Assembly (NCBI GenBank): GCA_047629355.1
Contig: JBLHWU010000107.1
Coordinates: 1 to 21,664, forward strand
DNA: 21,664 nucleotides
Origin: CAYUNA01 sp047629355
GTDB taxonomy: Bacteria > Bacteroidota > Bacteroidia > Chitinophagales > Saprospiraceae
Direction of reading: 5' to 3'
Shown here: piece after piece, positions 14,539 through 21,664 of the stretch
How positions within the stretch are numbered: position 1 is the stretch's first letter
How the letters are laid out: each line of letters begins with the position of its first letter
Made by a program: the position numbers and the translations under genes
Notes under the pieces: model-generated
The model's input: only the letters and a program-made list of their open reading frames with translations
Told to the model about the DNA's origin: nothing
Databases searched by the model: none

Positions 14539-15489
14539 TCAGCCCTTAGGTTTTCCCTGTTTTCCAAAAATATTTTTCCGTTCTTTCTTAGAATTTCCAC
14601 CACCGAAAATCGGAAAATCTCTCGGTGCTTCGTCCTGAATTTGGTTATAAACCTTAGGAATATTCACCCACATGCCTTCCTGTAACATGTATCCTTGATA
14701 ACTGCCGTCAGGCACATAAGTTGGTCCGCCACCTGGTCCTGCACCCATCATAATTAAGTGGTCGTGCATAATATGTCCTAGGCTTTCGTCAAAATTTAAG
14801 CGAACAGCCGCTGATGCGGAATAGTCCAGATATAGCCGATTAACCGAAATTTCTTCTCCAGTAGATTGGTCAATTTTCTTAAAAGCAGGCGTTTTCCCAA
14901 ACAATGGTTCGCCATTTTCAAAGGTCAAAACATCAATCAATTTTCGCCGTTCAAAAAATGAAAGTCCATCAAATCCAAACATTAAATATTTCCGACCTTC
15001 GCGAGAATCGTATTGCATAATATTATAGCACAAAGCTCCGTACCAATTTTTAGGCGTCAAAACTTCATTATCTAAATCTCGAATTTCAAACGACCGGTCA
15101 ACCAGCGGAAATAACTTTAATTTCTTATTATTCATTTGAATCGCCCCATAGTAACGGTAATCGTTATCGTCCACAAAAAGCTGCCAAGTAAACACCCGAA
15201 ACGAACTATCTTGTGGATATTGAATCGAGATAGATTGCAATTTTGAAAACTTATAATTAAACGAATTGTCTACCTTCAGCGCATTCACCAAGGTCGGAAT
15301 CAACTTCTGACAAGCCGCAAATCGATGTTCTGGCAAAGAGTCGTGAATTATTGCATAAGAGAGCAAAGCTACCGTATCTTCGTAAGTTTTAATCATTTCT
15401 AAACCCGCAGATTCGATGTCTTTTTGCGCCGTCGATTGTATAGAAAATGAGCATAAAGCGATGGTGAAAATTAGAATTTTATGAAGCAT
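14539..15489 (-). CDS. Secreted protein of unknown function
   Basis: I do not recognise a named domain in this 316-aa protein. I chose the ATG at 15487-15489 because it gives a good signal peptide (MLHKILIFTIALCSFSIQSTAQ); the frame is open nine codons further upstream. The mature part is mixed alpha/beta with short conserved-looking stretches: FTWQLFVDDNDYRYYGAIQM, KNWYGALCYNIMQYD, YLMFGFDGLSFFERRKLIDVL and IMHDHLIMMGAGPGGGPTY. It ends in a basic, low-complexity tail (GNSKKERKNIFGKQGKPKG). There is no T9SS tail, so it likely stays in the periplasm. It is the first gene of a probable two-gene operon with the DUF547 protein. Similar proteins without function are common in Bacteroidota genomes as far as I recall. 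Confidence 0.8.
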   Translation of the reverse strand: MLHKILIFTIALCSFSIQSTAQKDIESAGLEMIKTYEDTVALLSYAIIHDSLPEHRFAACQKLIPTLVNALKVDNSFNYKFSKLQSISIQYPQDSSFRVFTWQLFVDDNDYRYYGAIQMNNKKLKLFPLVDRSFEIRDLDNEVLTPKNWYGALCYNIMQYDSREGRKYLMFGFDGLSFFERRKLIDVLTFENGEPLFGKTPAFKKIDQSTGEEISVNRLYLDYSASAAVRLNFDESLGHIMHDHLIMMGAGPGGGPTYVPDGSYQGYMLQEGMWVNIPKVYNQIQDEAPRDFPIFGGGNSKKERKNIFGKQGKPKG

Positions 15490-15521
15490 TGTTTTATTGT
15501 TATTTATTTTGTTCAAGAGGA

Positions 15522-15596
15522 TTTTGAAGATGAAAATGATTTTGCAAGAAATCCTTTTTTATCCTCAAAACCCTACTCGTGCTGCCTTAGGTAGCA
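15522..15596 (+). repeat. Three-hairpin element, decayed copy E
   Basis: A degenerate stem 1 spans about 15530-15577 (TTTGAAGATGAAAATGATTT against a right arm ending ATCCTCAAA). It is followed by stem 2, CGTGCTGCC, TTA, GGTAGCACG (about 15578-15598), with one G-T pair. Stem 3 is missing. It lies 5' of the secreted orphan gene, between minus-strand genes. The 15600-15739 remainder is AT-rich with nothing recognised. Confidence 0.55.
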
Positions 15597-15739
15597 CGAA
15601 TTATAGCGCTATTATTAAAGCTATTTATTAGGAATAATTTATATTAAATTTAGGCATTTTAGAAATAGAAATGTCTTCACTAAACGATAGAAAATTTGAA
15701 ATATTTTAGTGAATTAGGAGAATACAAAAGTTTTCAAAT

Positions 15740-16234
15740 TTAAAACACAACCCTATCAACCAAATGCCCCTTCCGAAACATAAAATACCCTTGCTTCGCT
15801 TTTGGCCCTTTGATTTGCACAATATTCTTCTGGTCGTTTAATTCTTCGATTAAAACTTGATTTTTTACTTTAATTTCTTTCAAATCAGACACTTCCGTTA
15901 TTTCCAAATAAATCCAAACACCCTCCATATCTTCATTCAATTCCTTGCCAATCCAACCGTAGGAAACAGGTTTCCCATTCACCTCTATTTCAAAATTAGC
16001 TCGCAAATAGTTATACATTAATTCTGTCCCTTTTTCATGTTCTTTACCTGTACAAAGTTGCAATCGAGGGGCACCTGCCTCTTCCAAGGCTTTCTCCAAA
16101 TCATCGAGCGTTAGACTCATGCTAATTTGTAAAGTGGAATCCGTTTCGTTATATTCAATCAAGGTTTGACTAAGATGGAAACCATGAATTGGCATATTCA
16201 AAACCAAAAAAAAATGAAGGAATAATGTTGACAT
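15740..16234 (-). CDS. DUF6702 family protein
   Basis: This 164-aa protein starts with a short hydrophobic segment (STLFLHFFLVLNM), likely a signal sequence, then HGFHLSQTLIEYNETDSTLQISMSLTLDDLEKAL. That pattern, of His, a beta strand, EYNE, LQIS and a DDLE stretch, is typical of DUF6702. Later strands include FEIEVNGKPVSYGWIGKE and VWIYLEI. Length matches the family. No enzymatic residues are obvious, and the family has no assigned function that I know of. It starts 38 bp after the amidase stop, so the two probably form an operon, hinting at a periplasmic or cell-envelope role. Confidence 0.8.
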   Translation of the reverse strand: MSTLFLHFFLVLNMPIHGFHLSQTLIEYNETDSTLQISMSLTLDDLEKALEEAGAPRLQLCTGKEHEKGTELMYNYLRANFEIEVNGKPVSYGWIGKELNEDMEGVWIYLEITEVSDLKEIKVKNQVLIEELNDQKNIVQIKGPKAKQGYFMFRKGHLVDRVVF

Positions 16235-16272
16235 ATATTAAATTTATTCTGTTCTGAAAACTTGGAATTTTT

Positions 16273-17502
16273 CTACTTCAAACTATCATATATCCACCTT
16301 CCCAAGGCATCTCGATTGCTTTTTAAAACAATTCTTTTCTGGTCAAAAGGGTGACTAATATTCCCCAATTCGATATAAACGGAAGGTGTCTTCGTCTCTC
16401 TCAACATGTGTAAATCGCGACCCGTCACCGTCCCATGGTATTCGCCACTGATTCGATGTTTCAAATATTTAGCACGAATAGATTTGTGCATTTTGAGTGC
16501 AAATTTTTTACCAGTTGCACTATTCGGATGGTAGTAAAAAAACAAGTCCGTTTGTTGACGTTTGCTACGCGAATCAACATGAATAACGATGGTATATTGC
16601 TCCGTTACACCCTGTTTCTTATGTTTTTCGTAAAGTTTATTGATGGCATTTGACCGTTGAAACAAGCGTGGTTTTTGACTTCGCATAATGCGTGCGCCGC
16701 CCCAAATTCGTTCATCCGTATCGCATTTCAAAATCTCATCGTCCCGAATTCCATCATTGGGGTCGCGGACAATCATGTAGGCGGTAGCGCCATTCGCAAT
16801 CAAATTTCGACACAACCGTAAGGCCACATCATAGGCATATTCGTCCTCACAAAGCTGATATTTCCCTTTTTTACCCACCGCTCCAGGGTCGCGTCCACCG
16901 TGACCACTGACGATATAGAAAACCTTACCCGTCATTTCCTTCGATTCCTGTGGGGTATATTTATATTTTTCACCAAAAATCGGATAAGTTCGATTGGCTT
17001 GTTTGGCAGTTTTATCAGCAACAGCGAGGTTGATTTCTCCTTCTGCAGATGCTGTTTGAGTATCTATGGCAGGTTTTGGCTTGGTGACGAGTTTGGTTTT
17101 ACCACAATTCAACTCATGGTAAGGCACCCACAATTGCAAATCATCTTGAAAAGTCTCCTTTCGGAAACCATCGTCAATCATCGTCTTATTATAAGATTCA
17201 ACCCGCTTTGCCAAATCCCAATCATCTATTCCAATTGACGAACGAATTGTATTTCCATTAAAATCGTAGATCAAAACGGGAACAAAGTAGTATTTTCCGA
17301 CTTTAAGAGAAGCCGATTTTTTCATGGTATTTAATTCATAAAACTTCTTATGATTGCAGGAGTATTCATCCAATTTGTAACGACGTAAAAGGGAATAAAC
17401 CCCGTCGCCCTTCAATGCGGGAACTTTACGAAACCGTTCTTCAACGGGCGCAAACGACCAAGTCAGGGAGGCAAGAATGAGGATGATAAACAATCGAATC
17501 AT
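16273..17502 (-). CDS. N-acetylmuramoyl-L-alanine amidase (Amidase_3)
   Basis: This 409-aa zinc hydrolase cuts the bond between N-acetylmuramic acid and L-alanine in peptidoglycan, usually for daughter-cell separation or wall turnover. An N-terminal signal peptide (MIRLFIILILASLTWSFA) sends it to the periplasm. Residues ~28-80 look like a divergent LysM-type binding module (GDGVYSLLRRY ... FYELN ... GKYYFVPV). A linker precedes the catalytic domain from ~192. The zinc ligands H201 (SGHGGRDPGA), E219 and H308 (VIHVDS) are present, as is the catalytic E378 in VYIELGNISH. The segment 325-360 (YHPNSATGKKFA...) fits the family. All key residues are intact. It leads the pair with DUF6702. The exact paralogue (AmiA/B/C-like) cannot be set from sequence alone. 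Confidence 0.92.
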   Translation of the reverse strand: MIRLFIILILASLTWSFAPVEERFRKVPALKGDGVYSLLRRYKLDEYSCNHKKFYELNTMKKSASLKVGKYYFVPVLIYDFNGNTIRSSIGIDDWDLAKRVESYNKTMIDDGFRKETFQDDLQLWVPYHELNCGKTKLVTKPKPAIDTQTASAEGEINLAVADKTAKQANRTYPIFGEKYKYTPQESKEMTGKVFYIVSGHGGRDPGAVGKKGKYQLCEDEYAYDVALRLCRNLIANGATAYMIVRDPNDGIRDDEILKCDTDERIWGGARIMRSQKPRLFQRSNAINKLYEKHKKQGVTEQYTIVIHVDSRSKRQQTDLFFYYHPNSATGKKFALKMHKSIRAKYLKHRISGEYHGTVTGRDLHMLRETKTPSVYIELGNISHPFDQKRIVLKSNRDALGRWIYDSLK

Positions 17503-17528
17503 GAATAAAACAGAATTTTCTCTTGTTG

Positions 17529-17604
17529 TAGCGGTGACTTTAGTCGCTCCTTAGCTGTCTTTTAAATATTATTCAGTAGTATGGCGAATAAAGTTGTCGC
17601 TGTA
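17529..17604. repeat. REP-like hairpin doublet (inverted pair)
   Basis: TAGCGGTGACTTTAGTCGCT (17529-17548) forms a small hairpin. A diverged inverted copy, on the minus strand TACAGCGACAACTTTATTCG, lies at about 17583-17604. A third copy of the unit is at 19139-19158. Paired inverted units with hairpins resemble REP doublets mobilised by RAYT transposases. None is in this window. The rest of the gap 17503-17780 shows nothing else. Confidence 0.55.
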
Positions 17605-17780
17605 TAAAATATCGGCTATTGTCTTAGGATATTTGTGTGGTGAAAGCTTAATGATGTCTAATGCTCTGGGCAAAATTAGAGAAAAACATTGAACTTTGAG
17701 CAACAGAACGGTTAAAGTTATGTTTATGTCCAATTGAACTATTTCTAAAGAGAAAATTGAGCCAAGTTTCCAGTTCTAAA

Positions 17781-18287
17781 TTACCGTTGATTCGATTCCT
17801 TAATCGCTATATTCAATTCCTTAAAATCTAATTTTCCCTCAACTTCTTTCAAATATTCTAAAACTGCCACGGCTTTTCTTAAACGTATATCTGTATTTTT
17901 TGGCTTACCAACTAGATGCAATAAAGTTCGTTGCTTCCCCTTCGTTAATTGATGAAAATAATGATTGCCTTCGTCGTCTAAATTCAATAATTCTTGCATC
18001 TCTTCTGGCATTGGCAGTCCATATTCGCTCTCATCTTTACGCAACTCCACGGTAACCGCTTCACCGATATTAATGTCCAGCTTTTTACGCAATTTCTTAT
18101 TGAGATTAATGAAATATTGCCCATCACCCTTTGACATCAATGCGCATTGAAATTCCTTTAAATCATTGATTCTACAAACAACTCGACGGTCAGTTGCTGC
18201 ATAAGGTTGGTAAATTCCATCAGGCACAAGGATGTGATGTCCCCAAAGATTGCCTTCAAATTTTTCTAAAACGGAGGTAAATTGCAT
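17781..18287 (-). CDS. DUF1905 / YdeI-like (OmpD-associated family) protein
   Basis: This 168-aa cytoplasmic protein has no signal peptide. I chose the ATG at 18285-18287 (MQFTSVLEKFEG), which matches the typical DUF1905 beginning with F-x-(A/S)-x-L; six more codons are open upstream. Residues ~1-85 form the DUF1905 beta domain (GIYQPY, RRVVCRIN, GQYFINLNKKLRKKLDINIGEAVTVEL). The second half (HYFHQLTKGKQRTLLHLVGKPKNTDIRLRKAVAVLEYL) matches the helical YdeI/OmdA module named for bacteriocin protection or OmpD association. The molecular role is unsettled in the literature as far as I know. It is a single gene with repeats on both sides. Confidence 0.85.
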   Translation of the reverse strand: MQFTSVLEKFEGNLWGHHILVPDGIYQPYAATDRRVVCRINDLKEFQCALMSKGDGQYFINLNKKLRKKLDINIGEAVTVELRKDESEYGLPMPEEMQELLNLDDEGNHYFHQLTKGKQRTLLHLVGKPKNTDIRLRKAVAVLEYLKEVEGKLDFKELNIAIKESNQR

Positions 18288-18320
18288 AGTTAGAAATTGA
18301 ATCATATTATGGGGTAAAGA

Positions 18321-18401
18321 ACTACGAAGTAGTTGAGTATGAATAACCTCGGATGAAATCCAAGGAGTAAGTAAAAGAGCACCACAACTCTGAAAGAGTT
18401 G
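18321..18401. repeat. Cluster of three GAA-triloop hairpins
   Basis: Three small stem-loops share a GAA loop: ACTAC-GAA-GTAGT (18321-18333), GGAT-GAA-ATCC inside CCTC...AAGG (18347-18365), and CAACTCT-GAA-AGAGTTG (18385-18401). They fill most of the gap between the DUF1905 and esterase genes. The shared loop suggests one repeat type rather than chance. I recall similar GAA hairpins as dispersed repeats in other Bacteroidota genomes, but cannot check that here. Confidence 0.6.
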
Positions 18402-18467
18402 AATATCCGATGATCACATTTAACTTTTCAGCCTTATCATCCGTTTTTTTCGCGTTCCTAAAATGAG

Positions 18468-19124
18468 TTATTTACATATTTTTTGACCCAATTCTTTTAA
18501 AATATCCCTATCGACAACATGCTTTCCTTCGAATGGAATTTCATCAAAAACCAACCCTTTTTCTGCGACCATTTTTTTATGCCAAGCCAGTCTTTTAGGT
18601 GTTAAAAACCGGTCATTGTCACCATAGAGAAAGGTCAGTTTTTTAGTAGAAAAATAATCCAAATGTTGGGAATAATCCAAATCCTCAGGGACAAAACCTG
18701 CCCATAAAATCAAGTGATGAAATGGCAAAAGCTTATCCATCATCCACCGAAATTGAGTGGCCACACCCTGAGAGAATCCAAATAAATTTATCTGTACATC
18801 AGGACTCAATTGTGGAATAAAATGCTCATAAATCTGCGTTAAATAATTGGCATAATCGTCAATTTCATCCAGCCTATCTTTTTTGGTCATCCATGACGAA
18901 GCAACTTGTCCCGTCACACCTTGCCAATAAAAACGATTGAGCGCATCGGGCGCAATAATCAAATGTTCAGAAGTATCTAAGTCATCAAATTTATGAATGA
19001 TATTTTCCGCCAATTGCCCATAACCATGACAAATAAACCAACAATATTTGATGCTTTTGGACGGCTTGCCAAGAGTATAATAATGAGCCGTTTTTTGAAC
19101 GGTTATTTTATGAGATTCTACCAT
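18468..19124 (-). CDS. Alpha/beta-hydrolase, phospholipase/carboxylesterase type
   Basis: This 218-aa cytoplasmic serine hydrolase has an oxyanion-side motif CHGYGQLAEN (32-41) and the nucleophile elbow GFSQG (116-120, S118). The acid is probably D171 in YGDNDRF, and H202 is in the terminal GKHVV. This order and length fit the carboxylesterase/phospholipase (YpfH/Abhydrolase_2) group that hydrolyses short acyl esters; the true substrate is open. I chose the ATG at 19122-19124. The frame is open 12 codons further upstream, but those codons are made of the REP-like hairpin at 19139-19158 (MATKVAA), so an upstream start is unlikely. The gene lies 77 bp after the miaA stop and may share its transcript. 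Confidence 0.88.
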   Translation of the reverse strand: MVESHKITVQKTAHYYTLGKPSKSIKYCWFICHGYGQLAENIIHKFDDLDTSEHLIIAPDALNRFYWQGVTGQVASSWMTKKDRLDEIDDYANYLTQIYEHFIPQLSPDVQINLFGFSQGVATQFRWMMDKLLPFHHLILWAGFVPEDLDYSQHLDYFSTKKLTFLYGDNDRFLTPKRLAWHKKMVAEKGLVFDEIPFEGKHVVDRDILKELGQKICK

Positions 19125-19138
19125 CTTATTTGTTTTTA

Positions 19139-19176
19139 TAGCGGCGACTTTAGTCGCCAAGCTGCCTTTGGAAATC
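19139..19176. repeat. REP-like hairpin, single unit
   Basis: TAGCGGCGACTTTAGTCGCC forms a GGCGACT-TT-AGTCGCC hairpin and is followed by AAGCTGCCTTTGG. The unit at 17529 has GCGGTGACTTTAGTCGCT followed by CCTTAGCTGTCTTTT. The two therefore share about 35 bp with a few changes, several of which keep the stem paired. It lies between miaA and the esterase gene. Confidence 0.6.
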
Positions 19177-19201
19177 GTATTGAGCGGTTTGGAAATTAAT
19201 G

Positions 19202-20125
19202 CTATTCTACATCTAATTCAGTCATTTTCTCTTCAATAAAAGCAATAATCGCCGCCATTTGTTTCGGATGAAAACTACTCCAATGCGCATCTTTCCGATA
19301 CCAAGTCATTTGCCGTTTCGCGTAACGGCGACTATTTCGTTTAACCAATTCAATGGCTTCTTGTTCTGAAATTTTACCATCAAAACAGTCGAAAAACTCT
19401 TGATAACCAACCGTTTGTAAAGCAGTTAAATGCTTGTGAATTGCTAAGTTTTTGGCTTCATCAATCAACCCGTTTTCCACCATCAAATCCACTCGAAGAT
19501 TGATTTTATTATACAATTTAACTCTATCCATTTCTGTCAAAATATAAATAGGACTAAACGGTCTGGTATCTGTATCTTTCTTCCTAAAACTCGAAAAAGG
19601 CTGCCCACTTGCTCGACAAACGGACACTGCTCGCATAAGTCGATGCGCATTCTGTCGATCCACTTCTTCATAATAAACAGGGTCAGAAATCGCCAATTCT
19701 GTTTGTAAAAATTCAATGCCATTCTTTTCAAAATCGTCGATAACTTGCTGCTTAATTTCGGCAGGCACATCAGGAAATTTATCCAAACCCTCACAAAGTG
19801 CACGAATATACAAACCAGAGCCACCTACAAGAATGGCCACATTATTTTTTTGATAAAAATCAGCTAAAAGAGCCAGTGCATCTCGCTCAAAATCGCCAAC
19901 GCTGTACGGCTCAAAAATGCTTCTGGAATTGATGAAATGGTGAGGTGCAACCGATAGCTCTTCCGTAGTTGGTTTAGCAGTACCCAATTCCATTTCTCGA
20001 AAAAACTGCCGACTATCCGCCGAAAGAATTTCGGTTTTAAAGTGAGTTGCCAACTGCAAAGACAGTGCTGTTTTTCCACTTGCGGTTGGTCCTCCGATGA
20101 CGATTAAAAATTTTGTTTGTCCCAT
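19202..20125 (-). CDS. miaA: tRNA dimethylallyltransferase
   Basis: MiaA transfers a dimethylallyl group from DMAPP to N6 of adenosine 37 in tRNAs that read codons starting with U. The modification stabilises codon-anticodon pairing. The 307-aa protein has the P-loop-like GGPTASGKT (11-19), SADSRQFFREMELGTAKP (35-52) with the tRNA-contacting DSRQ, HHFINSRSIFEPYSVGDF, VGGSGLYIRALCEGL, RLMRAVSVCRASGQPFS and the C-terminal TVGYQEFF ... RRYAKRQMTWYRKD. All family landmarks are in order and the length is normal. I chose the ATG at 20123-20125, which puts the P-loop at residue 11; the frame is open 31 codons further with a hydrophobic, unlikely sequence. It is divergent from the CoA-transferase, 110 bp apart. 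Confidence 0.96.
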   Translation of the reverse strand: MGQTKFLIVIGGPTASGKTALSLQLATHFKTEILSADSRQFFREMELGTAKPTTEELSVAPHHFINSRSIFEPYSVGDFERDALALLADFYQKNNVAILVGGSGLYIRALCEGLDKFPDVPAEIKQQVIDDFEKNGIEFLQTELAISDPVYYEEVDRQNAHRLMRAVSVCRASGQPFSSFRKKDTDTRPFSPIYILTEMDRVKLYNKINLRVDLMVENGLIDEAKNLAIHKHLTALQTVGYQEFFDCFDGKISEQEAIELVKRNSRRYAKRQMTWYRKDAHWSSFHPKQMAAIIAFIEEKMTELDVE

Positions 20126-20158
20126 TTTGCAAAAATAGAAAAAAAAGATTAAAAAAAT

Positions 20159-20166
20159 CAAATGTA
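20159..20166 (-). promoter_or_regulatory. Candidate -7 promoter element for miaA
   Basis: The minus strand reads TACATTTG, a match to TAnnTTTG, 33 bp before the miaA start. No TTG lies at the expected -33 position, so support is moderate. Confidence 0.35.
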
Positions 20167-20235
20167 AAATGGAGGAAGGATTAAAGTATTTTATCGTTCT
20201 TCGCGTCAGATTTCTCAATCCCTAAATTTATAAAA

Positions 20236-21315
20236 ATGGAACTCCAATCTTTTTTCAAGGACTTAAAAATAGTTGAATTGGCAAGTGTGTTGGCAGGACC
20301 AGCAGTAGGGATGTTTTTTGCAGAACTGGGTGCAAAAGTGATTAAAATTGAAAATAAAAAAACAGGAGGCGATGTGACCCGACGATGGCGATTGCCGTCT
20401 GAAAATGCGGAACGAGATTACTCTGCCTATTATTGTAGCGTCAATTTTGGAAAGGAGTCTTTGATGCTTGATTTGGGCGAAGATGCGGATAAAAAAATAG
20501 CTTTGGAAGTCATTCAGGATGCAGATATTGTCGTTTCAAATTTTAAACATTCCTCTGCGAAAAAGATGGGATTGGACTACGAAAATGTCTGTAAAATCAA
20601 TCCTTCCGTTATTTTTGCACATCTTTCTGGTTATGGGGAAGGCGATAATCGACCCGCTTTTGATGTGGTTTTACAAGCGGAAGCAGGTTTCCTTTTTATG
20701 TGCGGCGAACCTGACCGCGAACCTGTGAAAATGCCGGTTGCCTTGATTGATATTTTGGCAGCGCATCAGTTAAAAGAAGGCATTCTGATAGCTTTACTGA
20801 ATCGTTTTAAAACAGGAAAAGGAGCATTGGTTTCCACATCCTTATTGGAGTCTGCAATTGCCTCTTTAGCGAATCAAGCGACCAATTATTTGATGGCAAA
20901 TCACATTCCTCAACGCATGGGGGCACAGCATCCAAATATTGCGCCGTATGGTGATATTTTTTATACAAAAGATGAGAAACCGTTGGTGTTGGCAATAGGA
21001 ACGGAAAGGCAATTTTACGGACTTTGTACTGCTTTAGAAACACCAAGCTTAGCCAATCATGTTGATTTTAAAACGAATGCGCTACGGGTTAAAAAACGGG
21101 AGGAATTGAAAGTAATTCTAATGCCTATTTTTAAAAAATATACCCGCAAGGAGTTGCTGGAACGTTTTAAAATACAACAAGTGCCTGGTGGTAGCATTCG
21201 GGATATGGCGGAGGTTTTTGAAATGGAAAAAGCGAAGGAAATGATTTTGGAAAATGAAATGCCTGATGGAAATATTGCCAAGCGAGTTCGAACGGTGGCG
21301 TTTGAGGTGAAATAA
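20236..21315 (+). CDS. Class III CoA-transferase (CaiB/BaiF family)
   Basis: This 359-aa enzyme moves coenzyme A between carboxylic acids through an aspartyl-CoA intermediate. It begins with the family pattern LKIVELASVLAGPAVGMFFAELGAKVIKIE and continues with VNFGKESLMLDL, ADIVVSNFKHSSAKKMGLDY and HLSGYG. The catalytic aspartate is D143 in RPAFDVVLQAEAGF, which aligns with Asp169 of formyl-CoA transferase. Later come PVALIDILAAHQLKEGILIAL and NIAPYGDIFYTKD. At 359 aa it is somewhat shorter than typical members (about 380-430 aa), but N- and C-terminal landmarks are present. Substrate is unknown; this superfamily includes oxalate, carnitine, succinyl, mesaconyl and alpha-methylacyl (racemase) types. 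It appears to be a single-gene unit ending just before palindrome P2. Confidence 0.92.
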   Translation: MELQSFFKDLKIVELASVLAGPAVGMFFAELGAKVIKIENKKTGGDVTRRWRLPSENAERDYSAYYCSVNFGKESLMLDLGEDADKKIALEVIQDADIVVSNFKHSSAKKMGLDYENVCKINPSVIFAHLSGYGEGDNRPAFDVVLQAEAGFLFMCGEPDREPVKMPVALIDILAAHQLKEGILIALLNRFKTGKGALVSTSLLESAIASLANQATNYLMANHIPQRMGAQHPNIAPYGDIFYTKDEKPLVLAIGTERQFYGLCTALETPSLANHVDFKTNALRVKKREELKVILMPIFKKYTRKELLERFKIQQVPGGSIRDMAEVFEMEKAKEMILENEMPDGNIAKRVRTVAFEVK

Positions 21316-21430
21316 TTTGAGGGATAGAATGATTTTTTGAAACAAAACCGATTAAATTTTCTCCTTCTAAATACTATTGTTAAATTTGCGAAAGAGTGAG
21401 AAGCTTGTGAAAGTGGTGAAACGTAAAGAT

Positions 21431-21505
21431 AAGTACTTGGACACAACTAATCTAACATCTAAAAAGATACTTTTTAGATGTTAGATTAGTTGTGTCCAAG
21501 TACTT
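21431..21505. repeat. P2: 75-bp palindrome with a perfect 36-bp stem
   Basis: The arms 21431-21466 and 21470-21505 are perfectly complementary over 36 bp with a 3-base loop (ATA). Arm ends read AAGTACTTGG and CCAAGTACTT. It lies 115 bp after the CoA-transferase stop. There is no T-run after it, and it is far longer than a usual terminator. It differs in sequence from P1. Confidence 0.9.
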
Positions 21506-21535
21506 ACGGTAGGAGTATTTAAATTGATTTTTGAT

Positions 21536-21664
21536 TAAGAAGTTGTTTGGAAATTTTCAACCAAAACATAAGTTAATACGAAATATAATTTCGACTGAGA
21601 CAAATAAAATATACAAAACAGAATCATATTTCCAATTTTTATTTGATGTATATTTATTTTAACT
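21536..21664 (+). repeat. R128 direct repeat, copy 2 (cut by window edge)
   Basis: Matches 515-643 in the same orientation with three substitutions, and is still matching at the last base of the window. Copy 2 starts after GATTT-TTGAT with no P1 remnant, so it shows the uninterrupted left border. Like copy 1, it has a palindromic element just upstream (P2). Confidence 0.85.

Noticed and set aside
21316..21345. Another three-hairpin copy after the CoA-transferase
   Set aside because: Only the left edge (TTTGAGGGATAGAA) resembles the element. No complementary right arm or stems 2 and 3 follow.

Overview
The window reads as chromosome of a low-GC Bacteroidota, most likely Saprospiria-like. The reasons are a protein ending in a gliding-motility-associated (type B) T9SS sorting domain, an M36 metallopeptidase ending in a type A Por-secretion tail, TAnnTTTG-type promoter hexamers, genes without Shine-Dalgarno sequences, and Bacteroidota-typical DUF6702 and DUF547 proteins. 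I see no rRNA, tRNA, CRISPR array or phage module.

Layout. Positions 1-643 hold the 3' end of an IS66-family transposase, its probable right terminal repeat, half of a palindromic element (P1) and a 129-bp AT-rich repeat (R128). R128 recurs at the extreme right end of the window, so the whole window lies between two direct repeats. Then come riboflavin synthase (-), a 924-aa secreted multidomain protein (-), and a class I/II aminotransferase (-). On the plus strand follow a 1172-aa secreted fungalysin-like metallopeptidase and an unusual two-ring Clp-type AAA+ ATPase. Next is a minus-strand series: a secreted orphan protein with a DUF547 protein; an N-acetylmuramoyl-L-alanine amidase with a DUF6702 protein; a DUF1905/YdeI-like protein; a small esterase; and the tRNA modification enzyme MiaA. 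A plus-strand class III CoA-transferase closes the window.

The genes are mostly ordinary housekeeping and surface genes. The unusual content is between them. Almost every gap over 250 bp carries foldback DNA. There is a family of three-hairpin elements (four good copies A-D and one decayed copy E, in both orientations). Their first stem changes sequence from copy to copy while staying paired, which is direct covariation. A 130-bp near-perfect palindrome (P1) sits inside copy D and is absent at the equivalent place in copy A; a half copy of P1 abuts R128 exactly. There is also a 75-bp palindrome with a perfect 36-bp stem (P2), a 233-bp imperfect palindrome, a set of GAA-triloop hairpins, and REP-like GACTTTAGTC hairpins. 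In a phylum that rarely uses Shine-Dalgarno sequences, one intergenic site has an 11-base perfect match to the expected 16S tail, followed by an 8-codon ORF.

The most notable protein is the Clp-type ATPase. Its first ATPase ring keeps the Walker A motif but has lost the catalytic glutamate and the arginine finger. Its second ring looks catalytically intact but lacks the GYVG pore loop. It has neither the usual Clp N-domain nor a ClpB middle domain.
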